Positions 1 to 9,661 are shown, counted from the first letter of the stretch. The stretch: DNA of 41,507 bases from an uncultured Pelagibacteraceae bacterium (GCA_902560245.1 CACELK010000012.1:1-41507), one strand, 5' to 3'. The notes: generated from the letters alone by a model not told the origin. Numbers and translations are program-made.

Positions 1-1043
1 TTTGAGTCTAATTCTCCTCTATGTGCAAGTCCTCTCGTCCAAGCAAAAATTGATGCAATTGGATTTGTTGAAGTTTCTTTACCTTCTTGATGCATTCTGA
101 AGTGTCTAGTAACTGTTCCATGAGCAGCCTCAGCCTCCATCGTTCTACCATCTGGTGCGAGTAGCACGCTCGTCATGAGACCTAAAGACCCATAACCTTG
201 GGCAACAGTATCAGATTGGACATCTCCATCATAATTTTTACAAGCCCAAATATATTTTCCACTCCATTTCATAGCACATGCCACCATATCATCAATTAAT
301 CTATGTTCGTAAGTAATTTTATTTTTTTCAAATTTAGATTTAAATTCTTTTTCAAAAACATTTTGAAAAATATCCTTAAATCTGCCATCGTAAGTTTTTA
401 AGATAGTGTTTTTTGTTGATAAATAAACTGGCCATTTTTTAATAAGTCCATAATTAAAACAAGATCGTGCAAAGTCTTCAATAGATTTATCTAAATTATA
501 CATCGATAAAGCAATACCAGGTCCTGGAAAATTAAATACTTCAAATTTTTTTTCATCTTTTCCATCATCAGAAGTCCATTTTATTTCTAATTTACCTTTT
601 CCGGGAACCTGAAAATCTGTTGCTCTGTATTGATCACCAAATGCATGTCTACCGATAATTAGCGGATCAGTCCAAGATGGAACAAGTTTTGGAATATTTT
701 TACAAATAATTGGTTCTCTAAACACTGTTCCACCAATAATATTTCTAATAGTACCATTTGGAGATCTCCACATTTTTTTTAAATTAAATTCTTTAACTCT
801 TTTCTCATCAGGTGTAATGGTTGCGCATTTAATCCCAACACCATTTTTTTTAATCGCTTTTGCGCAATCAATTGTTATTTGGTCCGAGGTATTATCTCTG
901 CTTTTTATTCCAAGATCGTAATATTCAATTTTTAAGTCTAAATACGGTAGAATGAGTTTATTTTTGATAAAATCCCAAATTACCCTAGTCATTTCATCAC
1001 CATCCAGCTCTACTATTGGGTTTTTTACCTTAATTTTGCTCAT
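1..1043 (-). CDS. icd: NADP-dependent isocitrate dehydrogenase, C-terminus cut by window edge
   Basis: Oxidises isocitrate to 2-oxoglutarate and CO2 in the cytoplasmic TCA cycle, making NADPH. The reading frame opens at ATG 1041-1043 (protein begins [20 protein letters not shown]) and stays open to base 1, so about 347 residues are visible. Family members of this eukaryote-like NADP type run to roughly 400, so the last 50-60 residues lie outside. The SPNGTIRN substrate-binding loop, the [10 protein letters not shown] strand, the KNYDGD segment and the [12 protein letters not shown] segment near the cut are all present. The gene is divergent from psd with a 75-base gap that must hold both promoters. 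It differs from the E. coli Icd type in sequence. The call is firm. Confidence 0.95.
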   Translation of the reverse strand, partial: MSKIKVKNPIVELDGDEMTRVIWDFIKNKLILPYLDLKIEYYDLGIKSRDNTSDQITIDCAKAIKKNGVGIKCATITPDEKRVKEFNLKKMWRSPNGTIRNIIGGTVFREPIICKNIPKLVPSWTDPLIIGRHAFGDQYRATDFQVPGKGKLEIKWTSDDGKDEKKFEVFNFPGPGIALSMYNLDKSIEDFARSCFNYGLIKKWPVYLSTKNTILKTYDGRFKDIFQNVFEKEFKSKFEKNKITYEHRLIDDMVACAMKWSGKYIWACKNYDGDVQSDTVAQGYGSLGLMTSVLLAPDGRTMEAEAAHGTVTRHFRMHQEGKETSTNPIASIFAWTRGLAHRGELDS

Positions 1044-1118
1044 ATTTAGATGTTATGTTACTAATTGAATTTAAGCATTTTATATACATATTAAACAAAA
1101 ATTATCAAATTTAAGATT

Positions 1119-1766
1119 ATGATAGATAAAATTTTTCCTAAAATACATAACGAAGGATACAAGTTTCTTGTAATATTTGGTTTTGCAACCATAGTATTAT
1201 ACTTCATTAACAGCATTTTGGGATTAATTGGCTTAGTTTTAACAATTTGGGTCTACTATTTTTTTAGAGATCCAGACAGAATATCTATTGAAGACGACAG
1301 CTATCTTGTAAGTCCAGCAGATGGTCTTGTTTTAAAAGTTGAAGATTCGGATGGTCCTAAAGAACTAAACCTTGAAAGTAAAAAATTTAAGAAAATAAGT
1401 ATATTTATGAATGTTTTTGATTGTCACGTCAATAGAACTCCTTGTTCAGGTAAAGTCAATGAAATTTTATACAAACCTGGAAAATTTTTTAATGCTTCTC
1501 TTGATAAAGCAAGTGAAGAAAATGAACGAAATTATTATAGAATTTCAAGCAATGATGGAGAAGAAATTATTGTTGTACAGATTGCAGGCTTAATTGCTAG
1601 AAGAATAGTTACAGAAGTTTCAGAAAATTCAGAACTTAAGCAGGGTGAAAGAATAGGCATGATAAGGTTTGGAAGCAGAGTGGATATTTACTTTAAAAAC
1701 TTTAATCCATTAGTTAAAGTAAATCAAAAAACTATTGCAGGTGAAACATTGTTAGGAAAAAAATAA
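1119..1766 (+). CDS. psd: Phosphatidylserine decarboxylase proenzyme (short type)
   Basis: Decarboxylates phosphatidylserine to phosphatidylethanolamine at the inner membrane using a self-made pyruvoyl group. The 215 residues have an N-terminal hydrophobic hairpin (about 16-46), FFRDPDR at 48-54, SPADG at 65-69, a His-containing MNVFDCHVNRTP stretch at 97-108, and the FGSR self-cleavage motif at 184-187 (cut expected between Gly185 and Ser186). This length matches the short alphaproteobacterial type rather than the roughly 300-residue E. coli type. It is followed after one base by pssA, which makes its substrate, so the two are almost certainly one operon. Confidence 0.95.
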   Translation: MIDKIFPKIHNEGYKFLVIFGFATIVLYFINSILGLIGLVLTIWVYYFFRDPDRISIEDDSYLVSPADGLVLKVEDSDGPKELNLESKKFKKISIFMNVFDCHVNRTPCSGKVNEILYKPGKFFNASLDKASEENERNYYRISSNDGEEIIVVQIAGLIARRIVTEVSENSELKQGERIGMIRFGSRVDIYFKNFNPLVKVNQKTIAGETLLGKK

Positions 1767-1767
1767 A

Positions 1768-2571
1768 ATGATGAATGATCCTAAAAAAAATTTTAAAATT
1801 GTTACCGATACAAGAGCAAGAATAATTTTACCTAATACACTAACACTCATAGGAGTCTGTATTGGATTAACTTCTATTAATTTCGCATTAAATGGAAACT
1901 ACCAACTTTCAGTAGTGGCAATTTTACTTGCCGCAATTATAGATGGCTTAGATGGAAGAATTGCTAGATTAATTAAAGGAACTTCAAAAGTTGGTAAAGA
2001 ATTGGATTCACTAACAGATGTAATAAGTTTTGGTGTTGCCCCGGCATTCATAATGTACTTTTGGCAACTAAATAACTTGGGAAAAATTGGTTGGTTAATA
2101 TCTCTTATATATGTTGTTTGTGTTGCACTTAGATTGGCTAGGTTCAATATTAATACAGGCGGTGACTCCTCTTGGAAAGACAATTTTTTTGAAGGAGTGC
2201 CTTCTCCAGCTGGAGGAATTTTAGTATTAAGTCCGTTAATTTATGAGTTAAGTGGATTTGATTTTATGAACATAAATTACAAATTAATAACACCAATAAT
2301 ATTTGTGATAATTTCAATTCTTTTAATAAGCAAAATACCAACATATTCATTTAAAAAAATTGTAGTACCAAGAAGCACAACAATATTTTTACTTTTTGGA
2401 ATTGTTCTTTTATTTGGATTATTATTAGTCTTTCCATTTAAAGTCTTAGCAATAGGTAGCATAGGCTATATATTGTTAATCCCTATAAGCGGAGTTCATT
2501 TTGTAAAATTAAAAAAAAATTTAAAAGGTGATAATAATATCGAAGATAAAGAACCTGAAGATGTTCTATAA
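1768..2571 (+). CDS. pssA: CDP-diacylglycerol-serine O-phosphatidyltransferase
   Basis: Joins serine to CDP-diacylglycerol to make phosphatidylserine, which the upstream Psd decarboxylates. The CDP-alcohol phosphatidyltransferase signature is complete: Asp62-Gly63, Ala66-Arg67, Gly76, Asp80 and Asp84, followed by SFGVAPA. About six to eight hydrophobic segments span the 267 residues, as expected for the integral-membrane class (not the soluble E. coli type). The start is ATG 1768, with a second ATG directly after it. The stop abuts the next ATG with no gap, which supports cotranscription with the downstream glycosyltransferase. Confidence 0.94.
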   Translation: MMNDPKKNFKIVTDTRARIILPNTLTLIGVCIGLTSINFALNGNYQLSVVAILLAAIIDGLDGRIARLIKGTSKVGKELDSLTDVISFGVAPAFIMYFWQLNNLGKIGWLISLIYVVCVALRLARFNINTGGDSSWKDNFFEGVPSPAGGILVLSPLIYELSGFDFMNINYKLITPIIFVIISILLISKIPTYSFKKIVVPRSTTIFLLFGIVLLFGLLLVFPFKVLAIGSIGYILLIPISGVHFVKLKKNLKGDNNIEDKEPEDVL

Positions 2572-3483
2572 ATGAAAAAAAATACAATTGTTTCACTAGC
2601 TGATTCAGGCTATTTTGATTTACTTTGTGAATTAATTGACTCCATAAAACAATTTAATGAAAGCTCTTCTGTCGCAATCTGTATTTTAGATGCTGGCTTA
2701 GAAGAAAATCAAAAAAAAATATTATTATCTAAGGTAGATGAAATTAAAAAAGCAGAATGGGATATAAAAGTTTCATCAATCAAAGTTAGAGGTAAAGAAT
2801 GGCTCAAAAGTCAAGTTTCAAGGGCATTTTTACCAAACTATTTTCCTAATTATGAAAAATATTTATGGATAGACTGTGATGCATGGGTAAATGATTGGAG
2901 TTCAGTAGAACTATATTTTAAAGCATGTGAAAAAGGAAAACTAGGTATAACTCAAACAATTGGTCCTGGTTATAAAATAATGTCTAAAGCTAGTTGGCTT
3001 TTTGGAAAAATAGCAATAATTAAGTCTCAAAATTTTAAACACGCTGTAAGTTCGAAAATAGGTTTGGAAAAAGCAAGAAAATTAGCGTTTGCTCCTCATA
3101 TTAATATTGGTGTTTTTTCTCTTGAAAAAAATTCACCTTGTTGGAAAATTTGGCAGAATAATCTTGAAATAACATTAAAATCAGGAAAAATTTTTGGTTC
3201 TGAAGGGTTGGCAATAAATATGTGTGTGTATATTGAAAATATTGAAACTGAATTTTTGCCTTTAAACTGTAATTGGATAGCAAGTAATTTATTACCAAAG
3301 TTTGATGAAAAAAAAAATACGTTTGTTGAGCCTTATCTACCAAACTATAAAATTGGAATTATGCATTTGGCAGCTGGAATTTGGAGAGACGACAAAGACA
3401 TGAGAAAGGATAAAAATATTAAAATTGATATTAAAACTTTAGAAAATGAAACAGTAACAAAAAGTTTAAGATTTGGTCAATAA
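2572..3483 (+). CDS. Putative glycosyltransferase (GT8-like, DxD motif)
   Basis: A 303-residue protein with no signal peptide or clear membrane span. It begins with a strand-turn pattern (TIVSLADSGY) like nucleotide-sugar transferases and has a DxD-type metal and nucleotide-sugar site at Asp101-Cys102-Asp103 after the hydrophobic YLWI strand. A late GIMHLAAG segment could be the second metal ligand region seen in GT8-type enzymes. The sugar donor and acceptor are unknown. It sits with zero spacing between pssA and rlmE, so a lipid head group is a possible acceptor, but that is inference from position only. Fold-level call only. Confidence 0.6.
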   Translation: MKKNTIVSLADSGYFDLLCELIDSIKQFNESSSVAICILDAGLEENQKKILLSKVDEIKKAEWDIKVSSIKVRGKEWLKSQVSRAFLPNYFPNYEKYLWIDCDAWVNDWSSVELYFKACEKGKLGITQTIGPGYKIMSKASWLFGKIAIIKSQNFKHAVSSKIGLEKARKLAFAPHINIGVFSLEKNSPCWKIWQNNLEITLKSGKIFGSEGLAINMCVYIENIETEFLPLNCNWIASNLLPKFDEKKNTFVEPYLPNYKIGIMHLAAGIWRDDKDMRKDKNIKIDIKTLENETVTKSLRFGQ

Positions 3484-4095
3484 TTGAAAAAAAATAAAAT
3501 TTCAAAAAATTGGATTAATAAACAGCGAAGAGATTTTTACGTTAGACAATCTAAGATTGAAGGATTCAATTCAAGAGCTGTTTACAAATTAAAAGAAATT
3601 GACGAAAAATTTAAAATATTCAAAAATATAAATTCCGTTGTAGATCTTGGAGCAGCACCAGGAAGTTGGTCTCAATATATGACATCAAAAATTAAAAGCG
3701 AAAAAATAGTATCTATTGATTTATTAAAGTTCGAAAAAATCAAAAATATTCACCAAATTGTAGGAGATTTTACGGATCAATCTTGTAAGAATAGAATTAG
3801 AAATTATTTTGAGAAAAAAATAGACTTAATTGTTTCTGATATGGCTGTAAATACAATTGGAAATAAAAATATCGACTCAATTGTTACAGGCGATCTTTGT
3901 CTAGAAGCTATGAATTTTGCCACAGAGGAACTAGATAAAAAAGGTACTTTTATATCTAAGATCTTTATGGGATCAAGTTTTAATGAAATTGTCGCAGAGG
4001 CCAAGAGATTATTTAAAAGTGTTAGAGTTTATAAACCTGCGGCAAGTAGAAAAAATTCAAAAGAAACATTTATTATTTGTAAAATTTTAAAATAG
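3484..4095 (+). CDS. rlmE: 23S rRNA (uridine-2'-O-)-methyltransferase RlmE/FtsJ
   Basis: Methylates the 2'-OH of a uridine in the 23S rRNA A-loop (U2552 in E. coli) using SAM. The SAM motif DLGAAPG lies at 54-60 and the catalytic K-D-K-E set is visible as Lys35, Asp119, Lys159 and Glu194. Length 203 is normal. The start is a TTG placed directly after the previous TAA. It is chosen because the family's conserved N-terminal region (KISKNWINKQRRDFYV) begins right there and no ATG lies upstream in frame. It is the last gene of the psd-pssA-GT group, with 38 bases to guaB. Confidence 0.93.
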   Translation: MKKNKISKNWINKQRRDFYVRQSKIEGFNSRAVYKLKEIDEKFKIFKNINSVVDLGAAPGSWSQYMTSKIKSEKIVSIDLLKFEKIKNIHQIVGDFTDQSCKNRIRNYFEKKIDLIVSDMAVNTIGNKNIDSIVTGDLCLEAMNFATEELDKKGTFISKIFMGSSFNEIVAEAKRLFKSVRVYKPAASRKNSKETFIICKILK

Positions 4096-4133
4096 ATACC
4101 TTTTAATTTTTCAAGAATCATATATACAAGATT

Positions 4134-5210
4134 ATGGGTCCTATAAAAGAAGCATTAACATTTGATGATGTAACACTAGCGCCAAAATACTCTGAGATAT
4201 TACCTTCCGAGGTAAATACTAAAATACAGTTATCTAAAAATTTAACTTTAAAAATACCTTTATTATCCTCCGCAATGGATACTGTAACAGAGTCAAAGAT
4301 GGCAATTGCAATTGCAAAAGCTGGAGGAATTGGTGTAATCCATAGAAATCTAGATATAAAACAACAAATTCGTGAAATAAAAAAAGTTAAATCAAAAAAC
4401 TTATTGGTAGGTGCTGCGGTAGGTGCAGGCACAGATGAAATAAAGAGGGCATATGCAATTTTAAAAGAAGGTGTAGACCTGATTGTTGTAGATACTGCTC
4501 ACGGTCATACCAAAAAAGTAGCTCAAATAATAAAAAAAATAAAATTAAAAAATAAGAAAAAAACGTCAATTTGTGCAGGGAATATCGCTACTCCTGAAGC
4601 AGCAAAATTTTTAATTAAATTGGGTGTAAATATTATTAAAGTGGGCATAGGCCCAGGTTCTATATGCACAACCAGACTAGTGGCAGGTATTGGAGTTCCT
4701 CAATTAAGTGCAATAATAAATGTAAAAAGCGGTATTAAAAAACAGAATGTAAAAATTATTTCAGACGGGGGAATAAAATTTTCTGGAGATATTGCAAAAG
4801 CCTTAGCAGCAGGTGCAGATGCTGTTATGATAGGCTCATTATTTGCTGGCACAATAGAATCTCCTGGAAAATTAATTAAAAAGAAAGGCAAGATTTATAA
4901 AAATTTTAGAGGCATGGGATCTGTTGGTGCAATGAATAAAGGTTCAGCAGATAGGTATTTTCAAAATAAACAAAAAGATAAATCTAAATATGTGCCAGAA
5001 GGAGTCGAAGGATTGATTAAATTTAAAGGAAGTGTAAATAAAGTAATATTTAAACTGATTGGAGGATTAAAATCATCTATGGGATATTTAGGTGCTAAAA
5101 ACATAATTAAATTAAGTAAAAAACCTAACTTCGTTAAAATTACAAAAGCTGGATTTTATGAGAGCATGGTGCATAATATTGATGAAATTAAAAAGGATAA
5201 TGGATTTTAA
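4134..5210 (+). CDS. guaB: IMP dehydrogenase lacking the CBS (Bateman) domains
   Basis: Oxidises IMP to XMP with NAD+, the committed step to guanine nucleotides. The TIM-barrel core is complete: [12 protein letters not shown] near the start, SSAMDTVTE at 45-53, the active-site loop with Cys178 (GPGSICTTR), the DGGI phosphate site, and the flap dyad Arg274-Tyr275 in SADRYFQ. The protein has only 358 residues against about 490 in most bacteria. The missing part is exactly the two-CBS Bateman module, which normally interrupts the barrel after the IREIKKVK helix; here about seven residues lead straight to LVGAAVGAG. All catalytic elements remain, so this is an active-looking natural short form, not a pseudogene. 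Its stop overlaps the next start (TAATG). Confidence 0.95.
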   Translation: MGPIKEALTFDDVTLAPKYSEILPSEVNTKIQLSKNLTLKIPLLSSAMDTVTESKMAIAIAKAGGIGVIHRNLDIKQQIREIKKVKSKNLLVGAAVGAGTDEIKRAYAILKEGVDLIVVDTAHGHTKKVAQIIKKIKLKNKKKTSICAGNIATPEAAKFLIKLGVNIIKVGIGPGSICTTRLVAGIGVPQLSAIINVKSGIKKQNVKIISDGGIKFSGDIAKALAAGADAVMIGSLFAGTIESPGKLIKKKGKIYKNFRGMGSVGAMNKGSADRYFQNKQKDKSKYVPEGVEGLIKFKGSVNKVIFKLIGGLKSSMGYLGAKNIIKLSKKPNFVKITKAGFYESMVHNIDEIKKDNGF

Positions 5211-5647
5211 TGTGTAAAAAAAATAAAATTTGTATTTATTTTATTTTGTATCTAATACTGAGCAATGTTTCTTTGGCGGAAGAAAAATACTTTAATAAAG
5301 CAAAAGAAAAATTTTTAAAAAATGATTTAGATGAATCAAAATTTCTTTTTCAAAAAAGTATTGTTTATAGCCCTAAACACGCAAAATCATACTTATATCT
5401 AGCAAAAATATATAATTTAGAAGACAATGAAAAAGAGGAAGAAAAAAACTTAAATACAACATTGCTTTTAGAACCGGATAATGAAGAAGCAATGTATATG
5501 TTAATAAAAATTAAATTGAAAAAATCAAATTATTCCAAGGTACAGGATCTAAAAAAAAAGTTTACAGTTATATGTGTTAAGCTCTGTGAAAAAACAAAAG
5601 AAATAAATAATATACTTAAAAACATTGAACCTAAAAATGATACCTAA
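5210..5647 (+). CDS. Small secreted TPR-repeat protein between guaB and guaA
   Basis: A 145-residue protein with an N-terminal signal peptide (basic start, hydrophobic 8-20, likely cleavage after SLA near residue 23) followed by two to three tetratricopeptide-like helices (for example [20 protein letters not shown] and [17 protein letters not shown]). A lysine-rich C-terminal part with two cysteines follows (about 122 and 126). It should act outside the cytoplasm as a protein-binding scaffold; the partner is unknown. It starts inside the guaB stop (TAATG) and its end overlaps the guaA start, so translation of the three looks coupled even though the neighbours are cytoplasmic enzymes. Confidence 0.8.
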   Translation: MCKKNKICIYFILYLILSNVSLAEEKYFNKAKEKFLKNDLDESKFLFQKSIVYSPKHAKSYLYLAKIYNLEDNEKEEEKNLNTTLLLEPDNEEAMYMLIKIKLKKSNYSKVQDLKKKFTVICVKLCEKTKEINNILKNIEPKNDT

Positions 5648-7199
5648 CAATAATTTAAATAAAATTTTAATTATTGATTTTGGTTCACAATTTACTCAGC
5701 TTATAGCAAGAAGAATTAGGGAATTAGGTGTTTACTCGGAAATTATTAGCCATAAAAAATTAAATTCCAATTATAACAGAAATCAAGTAAGAGGATTAAT
5801 TTTATCAGGTGGACCTTTAAATGTTTATCAATCTAAAAAAGTTAAATTTAGTAAAGAAATATTAAAGTGGAATGTGCCGATTCTTGGTATTTGCTTTGGT
5901 CATCAAGTTATTACTAAAGAATTAGGTGGCAAAGTAAAAAAAGCAAAGCATAGAGAATTTGGGCTGGCAAAACTTAAAAGACTAAAAAAAAGCAAACTAA
6001 CAAATAACTTTTTTAATAGCAATGGTCAAAACAATGTATGGATGAGTCATGCTGATGAGGTTACAAAATTGGCAAAAGATTTTAAAGTTATTGCAAAAAC
6101 AGATACATCAAAATTTTCAATAGTCGAAAACACTTTAAAAAAATTTTATGGGATTCAATTCCACCCAGAGGTAACACATACTGAAAAAGGAAAAACTATC
6201 TTAAAAAATTTTATTTCTTCAATTTGTAGAGTCAAAATAAATTGGTCACCAAGAAATCAAAAAAAAATGTTAATACAAGAAGTAAAAAATAAAGTAGGAA
6301 AATCAAAAGTAATTTGTGCTCTATCAGGTGGTGTTGATAGTAGCGTAGTAGCTAAACTGATACATAATGCAATAGGAAACCAGCTAGTGTGTATTTTTGT
6401 AAATACCGGTTTATTAAGAAAAAACGAGGAATTTCAAGTTTTAAGAACTTTCAAAAAGAAATTTAAAATAAATCTAGTTTATGTTGATGCACGAAAATTA
6501 TTTTTAAATAATCTTAAAAAAGTTACTGATCCAGAAAAAAAAAGAAAAATAATTGGCAGTTTATTTATTAAAATTTTTGAAAAATATGCCAAGAAAATTA
6601 AAAATGTTAAGTTTTTAGCACAAGGAACTCTTTATCCAGATTTAATCGAGAGCAAGTCAGTAACAGGAAGTCAAACTTCAAAGATTAAATCCCATCACAA
6701 TGTCGGAGGGCTGCCTAAAAAAATGAAATTGAAATTAGTTGAACCTTTAAGATTTTTATTTAAAGACGAAGTTAGAAAATTAGGTTTAGAGCTTAAATTA
6801 TCTAAAGAGATTGTATATAGACACCCCTTTCCGGGCCCAGGTTTAGGCATAAGAATGCCAGGTGAAATTACTGAGCATAAAATTAAAATTTTAAAAGAAG
6901 CAGATAATATTTTTATAAACTCATTAAAAAAATTAAATCTTTATGACAAAATTTGGCAAGCTTATGCAGCTTTGCTCCCAGTAAAAACTGTTGGAGTTAT
7001 GGGAGATAATAGAACATATGAACATATATGTTTATTAAGAGCAATAACTTCTGAAGACGGCATGACAGCTGATTTCTTTAATTTTTCTAAAGAATTTATG
7101 CAGCTTGTTTCAAATAAAATAATTAATAATATAAATGGTATTAATAGGGTAGTTTACGATATAACTTCAAAACCACCGAGTACCATTGAGCTTGAATGA
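5637..7199 (+). CDS. guaA: GMP synthase (glutamine-hydrolysing)
   Basis: Converts XMP to GMP with ATP and glutamine-derived ammonia, directly after IMP dehydrogenase in the pathway. The class I amidotransferase domain has Cys86 (GICFGHQ), His176 and Glu178 (FHPEV). The ATP pyrophosphatase loop SGGVDSS is at 230-236, and the dimerisation domain carries [14 protein letters not shown] 5637 is chosen as start (520 residues, beginning [10 protein letters not shown]); a TTG four codons upstream is possible but less likely. It overlaps the TPR gene by 11 bases and the panB start by four (ATGA). Confidence 0.96.
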   Translation: MIPNNNLNKILIIDFGSQFTQLIARRIRELGVYSEIISHKKLNSNYNRNQVRGLILSGGPLNVYQSKKVKFSKEILKWNVPILGICFGHQVITKELGGKVKKAKHREFGLAKLKRLKKSKLTNNFFNSNGQNNVWMSHADEVTKLAKDFKVIAKTDTSKFSIVENTLKKFYGIQFHPEVTHTEKGKTILKNFISSICRVKINWSPRNQKKMLIQEVKNKVGKSKVICALSGGVDSSVVAKLIHNAIGNQLVCIFVNTGLLRKNEEFQVLRTFKKKFKINLVYVDARKLFLNNLKKVTDPEKKRKIIGSLFIKIFEKYAKKIKNVKFLAQGTLYPDLIESKSVTGSQTSKIKSHHNVGGLPKKMKLKLVEPLRFLFKDEVRKLGLELKLSKEIVYRHPFPGPGLGIRMPGEITEHKIKILKEADNIFINSLKKLNLYDKIWQAYAALLPVKTVGVMGDNRTYEHICLLRAITSEDGMTADFFNFSKEFMQLVSNKIINNINGINRVVYDITSKPPSTIELE

Positions 7200-7969
7200 A
7201 AAAAATTAAAAGAATAATTAATAAAAAAAATAAATCTAAAATTGTTTGTCTTACAGCTTATTCAAAAAATATAGCAGAGGAAGTAGACAAGCATGTTGAT
7301 ATTGTTCTGGTTGGAGACTCTTTAGGTTCAGTATTATACAATTATTCAACTACTAGAAAGGTTACTATGACCGAAATGATAAAACATTCGAAGAGTGTAA
7401 GGCTTGGAGTAAAAAATAGTTTAATGGTTGTCGATATGCCATTTAATACATATGCGAATAAGAATTCTGCTTTAAAAAATGCCAAAAAAATAATTAAAGA
7501 AACTAAGTGTGATGCAGTTAAGTTAGAAGGTGGAAAAAAAATCATCAACCAAATTAAACTATTAATTAAAAATAAAATTCCTGTAATGGGACATCTTGGA
7601 TTGCTGCCTCAGTCTACCAAAGGTAAATTTAAAGCTAAGGGAAATACCACAAAAGAAATCAACCAATTAATTGATGATGCATTGTTACTTCAAAAAAATA
7701 GAGTTTTTGCAATTGTACTTGAGTGCATTAAAACACCAATAGCTAAAAAAATTACGAAGATTTTAGATATACCAACAATTGGAATTGGATCATCCGTTCA
7801 CTGTGATGGTCAAGTTCTTGTTACTGATGATTTAATTGGTCTAAATCAGACAAATATTAAATTTGTTAAAAAATTTCTAAATGTTAAAAAATATATCAAT
7901 ACCGGGTTAAGAAAATTTGCTTTAGATGTAAGGTCTAATAAATATCCAACCAAAAAACATTCTTATTAG
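7196..7969 (+). CDS. panB: 3-methyl-2-oxobutanoate hydroxymethyltransferase (ketopantoate synthesis)
   Basis: Adds a hydroxymethyl group from 5,10-methylene-tetrahydrofolate to 2-oxoisovalerate, giving ketopantoate for pantothenate and CoA. The metal and substrate residues are visible: VGDSLG with Asp41, Asp80 in VVDMPF, Glu111 in KLEGG, and the catalytic-base Glu176 in VLEC; the GHLGLLPQS motif is present. Length 257 is typical. It overlaps guaA by ATGA and so is translationally coupled to the guanine pathway genes. No panC, panD or panE is in the window. Its stop interlocks with that of the convergent TerC gene. Confidence 0.94.
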   Translation: MKKIKRIINKKNKSKIVCLTAYSKNIAEEVDKHVDIVLVGDSLGSVLYNYSTTRKVTMTEMIKHSKSVRLGVKNSLMVVDMPFNTYANKNSALKNAKKIIKETKCDAVKLEGGKKIINQIKLLIKNKIPVMGHLGLLPQSTKGKFKAKGNTTKEINQLIDDALLLQKNRVFAIVLECIKTPIAKKITKILDIPTIGIGSSVHCDGQVLVTDDLIGLNQTNIKFVKKFLNVKKYINTGLRKFALDVRSNKYPTKKHSY

Positions 7970-8577
7970 AAATATTTTTTGAATTGTTCGTTAATTAATA
8001 AGATATCTAGGTCAACGAGCCCTCCAATTACTAATTGAAGTGCCACTAATAAAATAAAACCTAAACCAACATAAGCAATCCACAAATGTTTTTGTATATA
8101 GTTGGCAAGGTATGTTGCTAAGGCTCCTGTCAGAACAACTGAAAGTATAAGACCAAAAATCATAAAACCAAAATTTCCTTTTGCTGCTCCAACAACTCCA
8201 ATTACGTTATCAAAGCTAAGAGTTATATCTGCAAATAAAACTTTATAAACACTCTGTATGTAAGATGGTTCTTTAGATTTTTTTGTTGGTGACTTTACTT
8301 TCTTTATTTCAAAAAGATCTTTTCTTAAATCATTGACAATCCAGATTAAAAGTAAGCCACCTAAAATTTTGATAAAATAAAATTTAAATAAATAAGTTGC
8401 AAAAACAGCAAAAATTATTTTGAAAATAAATGCTCCTGAAACACCCCATAAAATAATTTGTTTTTTATTTTTTGGAATAAAATTAGCTGAAATAACCCCA
8501 ATAATAATTGCGTTATCTGCAGTTAAGATAATAGTTATAAAAATAATTTGAGATAATATAAAAGCTTCTTCTAACAA
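7966..8577 (-). CDS. TerC-family integral membrane protein
   Basis: A 203-residue membrane protein with about six hydrophobic segments. The two inverted TerC half-signatures are visible, each with an Asp-Asn pair in a helix: TADNAIIIG near residue 20 and LSFDNVIGV near 120. A charged cytoplasmic loop (KKVKSPTKKSKE) separates the halves. TerC/YjbE-type proteins are linked to metal-ion handling (manganese or calcium export, tellurite resistance), but the substrate here is unknown. The start is TTG 8577, with an in-frame stop shortly upstream. The 3' end overlaps panB by four bases. Confidence 0.88.
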   Translation of the reverse strand: MLEEAFILSQIIFITIILTADNAIIIGVISANFIPKNKKQIILWGVSGAFIFKIIFAVFATYLFKFYFIKILGGLLLIWIVNDLRKDLFEIKKVKSPTKKSKEPSYIQSVYKVLFADITLSFDNVIGVVGAAKGNFGFMIFGLILSVVLTGALATYLANYIQKHLWIAYVGLGFILLVALQLVIGGLVDLDILLINEQFKKYF

Positions 8578-8680
8578 AATGAGCTTATATTATTAAATAT
8601 TTAAAATAATTCAATTAAAAGTAGTATTTTTTTTTATTGATAATTATTTTAATACATAATGAAATACTCTTAATAAAAAT

Positions 8681-8685
8681 GGAGG
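8681..8685 (+). promoter_or_regulatory. Strong ribosome binding site of dctP
   Basis: GGAGG lies four bases before the dctP ATG. Most genes in this window lack a clear Shine-Dalgarno sequence, so a full one here fits the very high expression expected of a transporter binding protein. The 112-base gap to the divergent TerC gene must hold both promoters, but I could not assign convincing -35/-10 pairs. Confidence 0.7.
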
Positions 8686-8689
8686 ACAA

Positions 8690-9661
8690 ATGAAATTCTT
8701 AAAATATTTATCAACTATTTTAGTTTCATTAATTTTGTCAATTAATCTTGCAATTGCAGAGAAATGGGACATGGCTCTAGCTTATGGAGCTGGGAACTTT
8801 CATTCTGCAAATGCAGCTGAATTCGCAAAAAATGTGACTGAAAAAAGTGGCGGCAAGTTAAAAATTGTGACTCACCCAGGTGGTTCATTATTTAAAGGTG
8901 GAGAAATTTTTAGAGCAGTAAGAACAGGTCAAGCTCAGATTGGTGAGAGATTTATGTCAGCTCTTGGAAAAGAAGATCCACTTTTAGAGGTCGACTCTCA
9001 ACCATTCCTAGCAACTTCATACTCTGATGCAATGAAGTTATATAAAGCTTCTAAAGATGAAATTGTTAAAGGATTAGACGAGAAAGGCCTAGTGTTTCTT
9101 TATGCTGTGCCGTGGCCAGCTCAAGGCTTATATAGTAAAAAGGAAATTAATTCTGTTGAAGATTTAAAAGGTCTAAAATTTAGAGCTTATAATTCAGCAA
9201 CAATCAGAATCGCTGAGCTAACAGGAATGGCTCCTACAAAAATAGAGGCAGCCGAAATTAGTCAGGCCTTTTCTACTGGAGCAGTAGAAAGTATGATCAC
9301 ATCACCAACTACAGGCAAAAATTCTAAAATTTGGGAAAATGGTGTGAAATATTTCTACGATATTGCAGCTTGGTTTCCAAAAAATATGATAATTGTAAAT
9401 AAAGATGCTTGGAACAAACTAGATCAGGCAACTAAAGATCTAGTTATGAAACAAGCAGCCTTGGCTGAAAGAAAAGGTTGGCAATTATCAAAACAAGGAA
9501 ACGTTGGTGATAAAAAAGCTTTAGCTGATGCTGGTATGGTAGTTGGTAAAGTAAATGCACCACTACAAGCTCACTTCGAAAAAGTTGGAGAGACTATGGC
9601 AAAGGAATGGTCTCAAAAAGCTGGTTCAAGAGGAGCTACAGTTTTATCAAGTTATAAATAA
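8690..9661 (+). CDS. dctP: TRAP transporter solute-binding protein (DctP family)
   Basis: Periplasmic receptor of a sodium-driven TRAP transporter that binds a carboxylate-containing solute. It has a signal peptide with likely cleavage after AIA (residue 23). Arg165 in KFRAYN is in the place of the conserved TRAP arginine that salt-bridges the ligand carboxylate. The domain runs over the full 323 residues with the usual ISQAFSTGAVE and WFPKNMIIVNK segments. A strong ribosome site precedes it and a hairpin follows it, a common way to keep binding-protein mRNA more abundant than permease mRNA. The ligand cannot be read from sequence; the neighbouring 5-oxoprolinase genes suggest oxoproline or a related acid, as inference only. 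Confidence 0.93.
   Translation: MKFLKYLSTILVSLILSINLAIAEKWDMALAYGAGNFHSANAAEFAKNVTEKSGGKLKIVTHPGGSLFKGGEIFRAVRTGQAQIGERFMSALGKEDPLLEVDSQPFLATSYSDAMKLYKASKDEIVKGLDEKGLVFLYAVPWPAQGLYSKKEINSVEDLKGLKFRAYNSATIRIAELTGMAPTKIEAAEISQAFSTGAVESMITSPTTGKNSKIWENGVKYFYDIAAWFPKNMIIVNKDAWNKLDQATKDLVMKQAALAERKGWQLSKQGNVGDKKALADAGMVVGKVNAPLQAHFEKVGETMAKEWSQKAGSRGATVLSSYK

Noticed and set aside
3484-4095. A different start for rlmE, because TTG is rare
   Set aside because: The conserved N-terminal region of the family begins at this TTG, and the preceding codon is a stop.
4118-4432. 104-codon minus-strand frame opposite guaB
   Set aside because: Hydrophobic look arises from the antisense of the conserved barrel; no independent support.
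4134-5210. Short guaB as a pseudogene or truncated gene
   Set aside because: All catalytic motifs and both ends are intact; only the CBS module is missing and the frame is clean.
8578-8689. Defined promoter for dctP or TerC in the divergent gap
   Set aside because: The gap is so AT-rich that -35/-10-like hexamers occur by chance and none has good spacing.
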